Source: DATGMS01 sp040905145 (lineage in GTDB: Bacteria > Bacteroidota > Bacteroidia > Cytophagales > Cyclobacteriaceae). From it: a stretch of DNA of 64,000 bases. The translations under genes were made by a program, and so were the position numbers. Positions 16,336 through 25,090 of the stretch are shown in pieces. The first letter of the stretch is position 1, and every line of letters begins with the position of its first letter. Under the pieces are notes generated by a model that saw only the letters and a list, made by a program, of their open reading frames with translations, was not told where the DNA came from and searched no databases. The stretch spans positions 58,420 to 122,419 of the forward strand of contig JBBDSC010000139.1 in NCBI GenBank assembly GCA_040905145.1, given 5' to 3'.

Positions 16336-16881
16336 TTACCAATTGGCTACCGTTGTGGTGAAAATATCCTGAATGATATTTTCAAATATGACTTCAATGA
16401 GTTCTGTTTCTACTTGAAGCAAGGAAGTGACCCTGGGATCATAATCCTGATAAAAGGAAAATGTCTGGCTCAAATTCTCTTCCTCATTGATCATGTTAGT
16501 ATAATCTACCTGCACGGCTATGTTCAATCTCATTTGCCCGGCACGGTCGGGAGTATTAGGATCCTGACTCGATACGGTTGCTTGCGGAGATATGGTGTAT
16601 CGGGTAATGGCACCAAAAAACTGCAAGTCCCCATTGTTCCTGATCAGTTCCAATTGGGTATTCCTTTGAAAGTAGTCTTTAAGCTCTTCTGTAAACAGCT
16701 GTCCCATATTTGCCGGTCCACCACCTGAATCATTGAAGAAATTATCGATGGAAAATGTTTGGGTAATATTGTAATCTATGGTAGTTCCAGTAAAGCTATA
16801 TTCTACTTTGCAAGCGGAAAGAAATAGGACCGGACAGATTAAAGCAATATAGAGCAGTTTCTTTTTATTCACTGATGTCAT
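16336..16881 (-). CDS. lptE: LptE-like LPS assembly lipoprotein
   Basis: The 181-residue protein has a lipoprotein signal (YIALICPVLFLSAC, with Cys at about 24) followed by CKVEYSFTGTTID and a beta-rich domain with ITQTFSIDNFFNDSGGGPAN and a polar amphipathic C-terminus. This matches the LptE family, which plugs the LptD barrel and helps place lipopolysaccharide in the outer membrane. The primary sequence is weakly conserved, so the call leans on length, signal and the conserved miaB/secG neighbourhood. It overlaps the sigma-54 activator gene by 17 bases, implying translational coupling. Confidence 0.82.
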   Translation of the reverse strand: MTSVNKKKLLYIALICPVLFLSACKVEYSFTGTTIDYNITQTFSIDNFFNDSGGGPANMGQLFTEELKDYFQRNTQLELIRNNGDLQFFGAITRYTISPQATVSSQDPNTPDRAGQMRLNIAVQVDYTNMINEEENLSQTFSFYQDYDPRVTSLLQVETELIEVIFENIIQDIFTTTVANW

Positions 16882-18160
16882 ATTGTTTTATTTTACGGTA
16901 GAGTGTCCTCTCTGAAATGCCTAAATCCATTGCAGCGTATTTTCTTTTATTATGATGCTTTTTCAAGGCTTTAGCAATAAGTTCTTTTTCTTTTTTTTCA
17001 ATGGACAGGGAAGCCTCGTCTTCTTCGTGCATGATGTCTTCAATGGAGTTGTCTTCGTATTTATCCTCCTCCTCCTCATTCCTTTCATTGTTGTGGGAAC
17101 CCAATATCAAGGGCAATGAGGAGGAGTGATTTTGTTCCTCTTCAAAGGAGATAGTAGATTCCATGTCTTCAAACAATGTTTGATGCTTTTTTATTATATT
17201 TTGGTTCAATCCTCCAGAGTGAAAAGAATCCAATACCAATTTTTTTAGATCTGTCACGTCTTTTTTCATGTCAAAGAGAACCTTATATAAAATTTCCCTT
17301 TCAGAAAAGTCACCAGATTCCGTACCGAATCCCGAAGGTTTTGTATAGGTGGCGGGGAGTCTTGACTGTTCCGTTGGGAGGTATTTGAATAATGTCTCTG
17401 CATCCACTTCCCTATCTTCTTCCAATAACGAGATTTGTTCTGCTAAATTTTTGAGTTGCCGGATATTTCCTGGGAAAGGAAATTTTATTAGCAATGCCTT
17501 GGCTTCTTGATTTAATGAAATGGGCCTGACATGGTATTTTTCAGAAAAGTCAGTGGTGAATTTTCTGAACAACAAAACTATGTCTTCTCCCCGTTCCCTG
17601 AGAGGGGGGACGTAGATGGGGACGGTATTCAACCGGTAATACAGGTCTTCCCTAAATTTCCCCTTATCTACCGCTTTGATAAGGTTCACGTTGGTGGCTA
17701 CGATCACGCGTACATCTGTCTTAAGTACTTTTGAGGAGCCTACTTTAATGAATTCCCCGTTTTCCAATACCCTCAATAGCCTTGCTTGTGTCCCCAAAGG
17801 CATTTCCCCTATTTCATCCAAAAAAATAGATCCGCCATCGGTCACTTCAAAATAGCCCTTTCTGGCCTCATAGGCACCGGTGAAAGATCCCTTTTCATGG
17901 CCAAAAAGTTCTGAATCAATTGTTCCTTCAGGTATTGCCCCACAATTTATAGCTATGAATTTCCCATGCTTTCTGCTACTCAGGGAATGGATAATCTTCG
18001 AAAAAGATTCTTTACCACTACCGCTTTCACCCGTAATAAGGACAGTCATATCTGTGGGCGATGCTTGCATGGCCACCCGAATAGCATGGTTTAAAAGGGG
18101 GCTATTGCCAATGATGCCAAAACGCTGTTTAATATTCAGTACCTCTGAATCTGTTATCAT
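16865..18160 (-). CDS. Sigma-54-dependent transcriptional activator without receiver domain
   Basis: The 431-residue protein starts almost directly with the AAA+ domain: Walker A GESGSGKES, the sigma-54 contact loop GSFTGAYEA, and GGSIFLDEIGEMPLGTQARL. The C-terminus is a Fis-type helix-turn-helix (AAMDLGISERTLYRKIKQ). A long acidic linker rich in Glu and Asp (about 330-390) sits between them. There is no receiver, PAS or GAF input domain, so activity may be set by expression or a partner. It lies 18 bases after miaB and overlaps lptE, so it belongs to the envelope cluster; its targets are unknown. Confidence 0.92.
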   Translation of the reverse strand: MITDSEVLNIKQRFGIIGNSPLLNHAIRVAMQASPTDMTVLITGESGSGKESFSKIIHSLSSRKHGKFIAINCGAIPEGTIDSELFGHEKGSFTGAYEARKGYFEVTDGGSIFLDEIGEMPLGTQARLLRVLENGEFIKVGSSKVLKTDVRVIVATNVNLIKAVDKGKFREDLYYRLNTVPIYVPPLRERGEDIVLLFRKFTTDFSEKYHVRPISLNQEAKALLIKFPFPGNIRQLKNLAEQISLLEEDREVDAETLFKYLPTEQSRLPATYTKPSGFGTESGDFSEREILYKVLFDMKKDVTDLKKLVLDSFHSGGLNQNIIKKHQTLFEDMESTISFEEEQNHSSSLPLILGSHNNERNEEEEDKYEDNSIEDIMHEEDEASLSIEKKEKELIAKALKKHHNKRKYAAMDLGISERTLYRKIKQYDISE

Positions 18161-18178
18161 GTTTTTATTTGGACAAAA

Positions 18179-19636
18179 TTAATTGATCAATTCACCAAAT
18201 AGAGTTGCAGGGGTACAGTCTATTATTTTCACGTCAACGTAGTCCCCTTTCTTCAGATTGACCTTAGGTAAAATAACCATCTTGTTGGCTGTGTTTCGGC
18301 CTCTTAGTTGTTCATTCGAACGCTTGGATAACCCTTCTATTAAAACCTTCTGGACTTTCCCTATGTCTAGTTTGTTCCGTTCAAGGGAAAGTTGGTTTTG
18401 CTTGTCAATAATTTCCTGCAGCCTTCTTTTTTTGGTGGCCAGTGGGATATCATCTTTGTATTTTTTAGCGGCCAATGTACCCGGTCTCTCTGAGTAATAG
18501 AACATATAGGAAAAGTCATACCTTACCAATTCCATCAAAGAAAGGGTGTCCTGGTGTTCTTCTTCTGTCTCGGAGCAGAAGCCCGATATCATATCTGAGG
18601 AAATACCACATTCCTCTCCGATGATTTCCCGGATTTTAGCTGTCCGTTCTAGATACCATTCCCTGTCATAGGTACGGTTCATCATCTTCAATATCCTGGA
18701 ATTGCCACTCTGTACAGGCAGATGAATATAATTACAGATATTCTCGTGTTTCTTAATGGTATATAATACCTCATCTGTTATATCCTTGGGATGGGAGGTG
18801 GAAAACCTTACCCTCAGGTCAGAGCTTATCAAAGCTACCATTTCCAGCAGATTGGCAAAGTTCACCACTTCAGAAACCTCCTGCTTTTTATTTAACCTGG
18901 CTTTATTGTTTTCTTCAGCAGACCACTTATAACTGTCTACATTTTGTCCCAAAAGGGTCACTTCTTTATATCCCTGATCAAATATTTCTTGCACTTCCCT
19001 AACAATGGAATAAGGGTCGCGGCTACGCTCCCTTCCCCTGGTAAAAGGCACCACACAAAAAGAGCACATGTTGTCACAACCTCTCATGATGGAAATTAGG
19101 GCACTGACACCATTTGAATTAAGCCTTACGGGGGAAATATCAGCATAGGTCTCTTCCCGGGACAAAAAAGTGTTGATCCCTTTATTGCCGTCTTCAGCTT
19201 CCAATACCAGCTTCGGCAAATCCCTGTAGGCATCTGGCCCCACCACCATATCTACCAACTTCTCTTCTTCCAAAAGTTGGTCTTTTAATCTTTCAGCCAT
19301 ACAGCCCAACACCCCAATGGTCATTTCCGGTTTTTTCTTTTTAAGGGAATTGAATTGGGTCAACCGCTTTCTTACGGTTTGTTCCGCTTTGTCCCTTATG
19401 GAACAGGTATTCAAAAAAATGACATCAGCATGCTCAAAATCCGAAGTAGTGTCAAATCCATTATCCTTCATGATGGAAGCCACTATTTCACTATCGGAAA
19501 AGTTCATCTGGCAGCCATAACTTTCAATGTAAAGTTTTTTGTTTTTACCTGTATTTTCTTCCAGAGTGGTCTTGAAATCACAAGGTTCTGCTTCTTCGGA
19601 AGCCATTATGTCTATATCTTTAATTAAGTTTTCCAT
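18179..19636 (-). CDS. miaB: tRNA-2-methylthio-N6-dimethylallyladenosine synthase MiaB
   Basis: The 485-residue radical-SAM methylthiotransferase adds a methylthio group to i6A37 of tRNAs. The N-terminal UPF0004 domain shows ESYGCQMNFSDSEI, FLNTCSIRDKAEQ and GVLGCMAERLK, whose cysteines hold the auxiliary cluster. The radical-SAM cluster is MRGCDNMCSFCVVP (C-x3-C-x2-C). The C-terminal TRAM domain includes RGRNTANKMVI. First gene of the minus-strand cluster; the next gene starts 18 bases downstream. Confidence 0.96.
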   Translation of the reverse strand: MENLIKDIDIMASEEAEPCDFKTTLEENTGKNKKLYIESYGCQMNFSDSEIVASIMKDNGFDTTSDFEHADVIFLNTCSIRDKAEQTVRKRLTQFNSLKKKKPEMTIGVLGCMAERLKDQLLEEEKLVDMVVGPDAYRDLPKLVLEAEDGNKGINTFLSREETYADISPVRLNSNGVSALISIMRGCDNMCSFCVVPFTRGRERSRDPYSIVREVQEIFDQGYKEVTLLGQNVDSYKWSAEENNKARLNKKQEVSEVVNFANLLEMVALISSDLRVRFSTSHPKDITDEVLYTIKKHENICNYIHLPVQSGNSRILKMMNRTYDREWYLERTAKIREIIGEECGISSDMISGFCSETEEEHQDTLSLMELVRYDFSYMFYYSERPGTLAAKKYKDDIPLATKKRRLQEIIDKQNQLSLERNKLDIGKVQKVLIEGLSKRSNEQLRGRNTANKMVILPKVNLKKGDYVDVKIIDCTPATLFGELIN

Positions 19637-19978
19637 GCTTCACCCTTTTAACTTTCTAAGGTGCGAATTTAGTAAAATACCGACAAAATGACAGAGAATA
19701 AACCATAAATTATTTAACCCCACCACTCGAAAAGGATGTAAGTTACTTTCTGAATCATGAACATGAATGGGAATATAGCTCGTAAATTAAATGAACAGCT
19801 GAAGAGTTTGTAAGATTATAGTGATAGGTCTACAAGGCCCCATTTTAATTATGGTATTGTTTTTGAAATAATAAAAAACCGGTCTACTCTTTTTATTTTG
19901 ATTTAAAAAGGAAATTAAAATTAAAAAAGATTTATGATTGAATATTGATAAATTTAAAGTTTAATTTTTGTTTTTCCA
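19637..19978. promoter_or_regulatory. Divergent intergenic region miaB / tamB
   Basis: The 342 bases between two divergent genes are AT-rich and hold no convincing ORF or RNA. They must contain promoters for both directions, but I see no exact TAnnTTTG element to place them. The last 100 bases before tamB are almost pure A and T. Confidence 0.4.
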
Positions 19979-22900
19979 TTGAATAAAGCAGCGAAGATAT
20001 CATTTAAGGTTTTAAAAGTAATCGGTTGGCTACTTTTGGCTTTGGTGATTTTAGTGGTAGCACTTTTATTATTTATAAGAAGCCCTTGGGGACAACAGGT
20101 CATAGTGGATAAAGCAGTTACCTACGTGTCCAATAAAACCGAATCTAAGGTTGCTCTGGATCGGCTTTTTGTCACTTTTTCAGGGAATATTTATTTAGAA
20201 GGCCTATACCTTGAGGACCAGCAGGCAGATACGCTATTGTATTCAAAATCTCTGGAAACAGGTGTGGCCTTTTTGCCCCTTATCAAAAACGGAGCCATTC
20301 ATGTGAGTAAACTGGAATGGAATGGATTGAAAGCAAATGTTTTTAGGGATGCTGAAACAGAAAGATTTAACTTTGATTTTATAATGGAAGCCTTGGTGAC
20401 GGATACAGACACCACTACAAAGGCCGAACCTACCGCTACCGATAACACCGCCTCCTCTTTTCCTGATATTGAGTTGGGCCCTATAAATCTGAAGGACTTT
20501 GACGTTTCCTATCAGGATGAGGTGATGGGTATTGAAGGAGAGTTTCAACTTGGGCTTTTGACATTGGATATGGAGAGGCTGGATCTCAACAAAATGGATT
20601 TCTATATCAAAAGCTTTGAGTTTAACAACTCCCATATCTTTTATAAGCAAACCAAGCCTTTTGAAGCATCAGAAGAAGATACGACCTCAGCACCTATGCC
20701 CTTGGTCATCATAGATCAAATGGCCATCAGCAATGTCATGGCCTATTACGAATCTGAACCGGATGGAATGATGGCCGAGGTCTCATTAGGGGATTTTTTG
20801 GTAGAACTGCCTGAAGCAGATTTGGGTAAAAACAAAGTGATGTTAAAGACGCTTAGGTTGCATGATTCCGAAATAATTTTTAAGGTAGCACAACAGGAAA
20901 TCCAGCAAAACTCAGAAGAGAAACCTTCCCCCGAAGGGAGCTTTGAATGGCCTGATTGGACCATCGAAGTGGATCAAGTTTCCTTGGCGGAAAACCGGAT
21001 ACTTTATCAGTCGGGTGGGGAAAAGCCCCAAGAAGGGTATTTTAATCCCGAGGCCATCGATTTGCGTAATTTCACCTTTATGGCCAACAATATTTTTTTA
21101 AAAGAAAAAAAGGCGGGTATTAACTTGGAGACATTTTCTTTCGAAGAAATCAGTGGATTTAGGCTTCAGGAGATGACATTGTCCCTTGGTTTGTCCGACC
21201 AGGCCATGCGACTTTCAAAACTTCAGGTATCGACCAACAGGAGCGATTTGTGGGGAGGGGTAAATCTGGAGTATGTTTCAATAGATGAACTTATTAACTT
21301 CCCGGAAAAGGTAAAAGTTAATCTGAAAGCAATGGTGGAAGCGGATATAAAGGATGCCTATTATTTCATTCCCGATCTGAAGAAGAACCCTGATATAGAA
21401 GCTGTTGCTCAAAAGCCTTTTGCTGCCGATATGGATCTAAATGGCACATTTTCTTCATTGAATATAGCACAGGTTATTGTGAATTGGGGAAATGACACAA
21501 GATTGGATGCGAAAGGTACCGTCGGCAATCCCATGGATGCAGATCGGCTATTTTTGGATTTTTCTACTTTAGACTTTAGGACCCAGCGGGAAGATATGCT
21601 TCATTTTGTAAATGAAAATGATTTGGGCATCCGTCTCCCAGAAGAAGTGTTGATAGAAAGTGAGATTAAGGGAAGCTTAGATGATATGGTTGCTGAGGTA
21701 TCGCTACAAATGCCGGAGGGGGAAGTGCGGTTGGATGGGCGGTTTGTCAATACCGAGCAGATTGCTTTTAATGCAATTTTGCAGGTAGAGGAGCTTCAAC
21801 TCAATGAGCTGCTTCAGAATGAACAATTGGGAACGATGACTTTTGAAATACATACTGAAGGAAAAGGCAGCAGCCTGGAAAATCTAGATGCTATTTTGAC
21901 TTCCAACTTTAAGAAATTGGAAATTAACAATGCGGATTATTCGGGCCTTTCCCTTGAAGGGGAAATGAAAAACGGAGAAGGGGAAGTTGATCTGAGTCTT
22001 CAAGGTGAAGATCTCGATGTGGACCTGCATGCACTGGCAAACCTGGATTCGATATCGCCGAAATACCAATTGATCATGGATCTTCATGGAGCTGATTTGT
22101 TTTCATTAGGGGTTACTTCCAGGGAAATAAGGGCCAGCCTCAAATTGGATGCTACTTTTGAGGGAAATCCCGAAGAATTTGATGTGACAACCATTATTTC
22201 AGATGGCATGGTCGTATATGATCGGCGACCATTTCAACTTGGCCCGGTTGACCTAACTGCCAGGGTAAGGAATGACACTACAAGCCTGGATTTAATGGGG
22301 GATATGTTGGATATAAGGTTGAGATCCAATGCTTCTCCTGCAGAATTTGGTTCAGCTATTCAAAGGCATATTAGCACCTACTTGAGTGATTCCATCTATA
22401 TGGATACAGTGGCACGTGGGGTAGAGATGGAAATGGATCTCGCCCTACGTTCAACCCCTATTCTTCAGCAAGTGTTTTTAGAGGGATTGGAGCAGTTGGA
22501 TTCTGTCCATATGAAAATTGACTTTAAAGAAGAAGACAAATTGTTGACAGCCAACATTGACCTGCCCTATGTACTGTATAACAATATTGAGATTGACAGT
22601 TTAAAATTGAGGATGAATGCTGATGAGGAGAATTTACAAACTGAGTTTGGTTTATTGTCCCTTGTGGCAGGGCCGGTTTCCATGGGAAGAACTTCGTTGT
22701 TGGGGGAGGTGATGGACGAAAGGCTTCAACTGGATTTTATTTCCTATCAGGAAGAGGAAACCCTCATTCACGTGGCGTCCAGTGTGGGAATGGCAGGTGA
22801 TACCGTCAACATCCAAATTGATCCAAATGCTTTGATTTTGAACAGGAATGAATGGTCCATTCCTGAAGATAACAGCATATTGGTTGCTGAGAATTTTTTG

Positions 22901-25090
22901 AGGTTTGAAAATTTTATTTGGAGTAGGGACAATCAGGAACTTAGGGTGAGCAATGAGGTAGAAGGAGTGGAAGAGGAGCATTTGGGAATATCCTTTCAGG
23001 ATTTTAAACTTTCCTCCTTTACCAGCTTATTTAATCCGGAAGAGCTGATTGCGGAAGGTTCCTTGGACGGGGAATTGATTTTGGAAAATCTTTTTGGAGC
23101 AACCGGAATCATAGCTGAACTTAATGTGGATAGTTTAAAAGTGACCCAGGTCCCTTTGGGAAATCTTAGTTTGGATGCCAAATCTACAGGAGACAAAGGG
23201 TATGACTTTGATCTGGCGCTGAAGGAAGGAGATATAGACCTGGATTTAGTGGGTGATTATGTGGCTGCTGATAGTGGGGCAAATCTGAATTTGAACCTGG
23301 CCCTGAATGAATTGAAACTTATTGCCTTAGAAAGACTTTCCGATGAACAGATAAGGGATTCAGAAGGTAGCATTTCCGGTGATATTCATTTATCGGGGAC
23401 AACAACAGATCCGACTTATGAAGGGGATTTTCAGTTCAACAATGCAGTTTTTACCGTCAGTACCTTAAATTCCCGGTTTAATCTTTCAGACGAATCCGTA
23501 AGCATTGATAATTCGGGCTTGTACCTGAACACTTTTAACATCACTGACGAGGAAAATAACAATTTTACCCTTGATGGGGAAGTGTTGACCGAAGATTTCA
23601 CCAATCCTATTTTTAATTTATCCCTTAATGCGGAAAATTTTCAGGCACTTAATTCATCCCGTGAAGACAATGATCTCTTTTATGGAAAATTTAATTTAAA
23701 TGCAGACATCGACATTTCAGGGGATTTAAACCAGCCCATTATAAATGGGAAATTACAAATAAATGACGAATCGGACCTGACATTTATTATTCCTGAGACC
23801 CAAATGGATATTGTGGAGCGGGATGGTGTGGTTTTATTTGTGGACCGTGAGAATCCCGATGAGATACTTACCCAAAATGAGGAGGAACAAACCTCTTCGG
23901 AACTAACAGGAATTGAATTAAGTGCCATTATTGTGGTGCAACCGAATGCCGTGTTCAATGTGGTGGTGGACGAAGCTTCAGGGGACAATCTTCAATTAGG
24001 GGGAGAAGCCAATCTCAGTGTAAACATGGATCCAAATGGCAGGATTACCTTGTCCGGAAAGTATGAGGTAAACAAAGGCCATTACGAAATGAGCCTATAC
24101 AATCTGGTGAGCAGGAGATTTGAGATAGAAGAAGGAAGTACGGTAACCTGGGGTGGGGATCCTATGGATGCCCTATTGGACATTCGCGCCATTTACCGGG
24201 TGGAAACTTCGGCAAGCGAGCTTATGGCCTCTCAGGTGAGTGGTGCGGATACGGATATAACCAACCAATTCCGCCAGGAACTGCCATTTTTGGTATATCT
24301 CAATGTTCAAGGAGAATTGTTACAGCCCCTGATATCCTTTGGGTTGGACATGCCAGAAGATGAGCAAGGGGCGATTGGTGGAAACGTATATACCAGGGTC
24401 CAGCAGGTCAATGCCCAGGAAGACGAACTTAATAAGCAGGTTTTTTCTTTGCTGGTTTTAAACCGGTTTTTTCCGGCCACTGGAAGTGATGGCTCTGGAG
24501 GGGGTACTACGGCCATGGCAAGGTCCAGTGTGAGCCAGGTGCTTTCCGGACAGCTGAATGCTTACTCCAACAGCCTTTTTGGAGGATCTGGATTGGAATT
24601 GGACTTTGATTTGGACAGTTTTCAAGATTATCAAGAGGGAACAGGCCAAAACCGGACCCAGTTGAACGTGAATGCACAACAGAGATTGTTTAATGACAGA
24701 TTAGTGGTGCAAGTGGGTAGTCAGGTTGATGTGGAGGGTAGTTCCCCTGAATCAGAGAGGGGAAATCCTGTATTCGGGAATGTTAGTGTGGAATATCTAT
24801 TAACCGAAAATGGTCGGTATAGGTTAAGGGGCTTCAGGAAAAACCAGTTTGAAAGCATTATAGAGGGGCAACTCATAATTACTGGCTTATCTGTAATTTT
24901 TAATCGGGAGTTTAATAAGTTCTGGGAATTATGGAAAGGCATTGACCCGGAAAATGAGGAGGATAATGGTCCCAACAGCGAAAAATCTTCAAAGCCCGGG
25001 AATGAGAATGAAGAGGGCCAGCAAGGGAGAGGGGACAGTACTTCAGCAGTAAGGGAGGAAAAAAACACAGGTATCATAAGGAATGAATAG
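19979..25090 (+). CDS. tamB: TamB-like translocation and assembly module protein
   Basis: At 1703 residues this is a very long envelope protein. An N-terminal membrane helix (about 13-33) anchors it in the inner membrane. The body is a repetitive beta structure of the AsmA/TamB type that spans the periplasm, and the C-terminal TamB (DUF490) domain covers about residues 1200-1610. The last 50 residues are polar and Glu/Gly-rich. Such proteins form a hydrophobic groove between the membranes and are linked to outer-membrane protein assembly and lipid transport. The start is TTG at 19979: a stop lies eight codons upstream and no ATG precedes the membrane helix. It overlaps tamL by 8 bases. Confidence 0.93.
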   Translation: MNKAAKISFKVLKVIGWLLLALVILVVALLLFIRSPWGQQVIVDKAVTYVSNKTESKVALDRLFVTFSGNIYLEGLYLEDQQADTLLYSKSLETGVAFLPLIKNGAIHVSKLEWNGLKANVFRDAETERFNFDFIMEALVTDTDTTTKAEPTATDNTASSFPDIELGPINLKDFDVSYQDEVMGIEGEFQLGLLTLDMERLDLNKMDFYIKSFEFNNSHIFYKQTKPFEASEEDTTSAPMPLVIIDQMAISNVMAYYESEPDGMMAEVSLGDFLVELPEADLGKNKVMLKTLRLHDSEIIFKVAQQEIQQNSEEKPSPEGSFEWPDWTIEVDQVSLAENRILYQSGGEKPQEGYFNPEAIDLRNFTFMANNIFLKEKKAGINLETFSFEEISGFRLQEMTLSLGLSDQAMRLSKLQVSTNRSDLWGGVNLEYVSIDELINFPEKVKVNLKAMVEADIKDAYYFIPDLKKNPDIEAVAQKPFAADMDLNGTFSSLNIAQVIVNWGNDTRLDAKGTVGNPMDADRLFLDFSTLDFRTQREDMLHFVNENDLGIRLPEEVLIESEIKGSLDDMVAEVSLQMPEGEVRLDGRFVNTEQIAFNAILQVEELQLNELLQNEQLGTMTFEIHTEGKGSSLENLDAILTSNFKKLEINNADYSGLSLEGEMKNGEGEVDLSLQGEDLDVDLHALANLDSISPKYQLIMDLHGADLFSLGVTSREIRASLKLDATFEGNPEEFDVTTIISDGMVVYDRRPFQLGPVDLTARVRNDTTSLDLMGDMLDIRLRSNASPAEFGSAIQRHISTYLSDSIYMDTVARGVEMEMDLALRSTPILQQVFLEGLEQLDSVHMKIDFKEEDKLLTANIDLPYVLYNNIEIDSLKLRMNADEENLQTEFGLLSLVAGPVSMGRTSLLGEVMDERLQLDFISYQEEETLIHVASSVGMAGDTVNIQIDPNALILNRNEWSIPEDNSILVAENFLRFENFIWSRDNQELRVSNEVEGVEEEHLGISFQDFKLSSFTSLFNPEELIAEGSLDGELILENLFGATGIIAELNVDSLKVTQVPLGNLSLDAKSTGDKGYDFDLALKEGDIDLDLVGDYVAADSGANLNLNLALNELKLIALERLSDEQIRDSEGSISGDIHLSGTTTDPTYEGDFQFNNAVFTVSTLNSRFNLSDESVSIDNSGLYLNTFNITDEENNNFTLDGEVLTEDFTNPIFNLSLNAENFQALNSSREDNDLFYGKFNLNADIDISGDLNQPIINGKLQINDESDLTFIIPETQMDIVERDGVVLFVDRENPDEILTQNEEEQTSSELTGIELSAIIVVQPNAVFNVVVDEASGDNLQLGGEANLSVNMDPNGRITLSGKYEVNKGHYEMSLYNLVSRRFEIEEGSTVTWGGDPMDALLDIRAIYRVETSASELMASQVSGADTDITNQFRQELPFLVYLNVQGELLQPLISFGLDMPEDEQGAIGGNVYTRVQQVNAQEDELNKQVFSLLVLNRFFPATGSDGSGGGTTAMARSSVSQVLSGQLNAYSNSLFGGSGLELDFDLDSFQDYQEGTGQNRTQLNVNAQQRLFNDRLVVQVGSQVDVEGSSPESERGNPVFGNVSVEYLLTENGRYRLRGFRKNQFESIIEGQLIITGLSVIFNREFNKFWELWKGIDPENEEDNGPNSEKSSKPGNENEEGQQGRGDSTSAVREEKNTGIIRNE

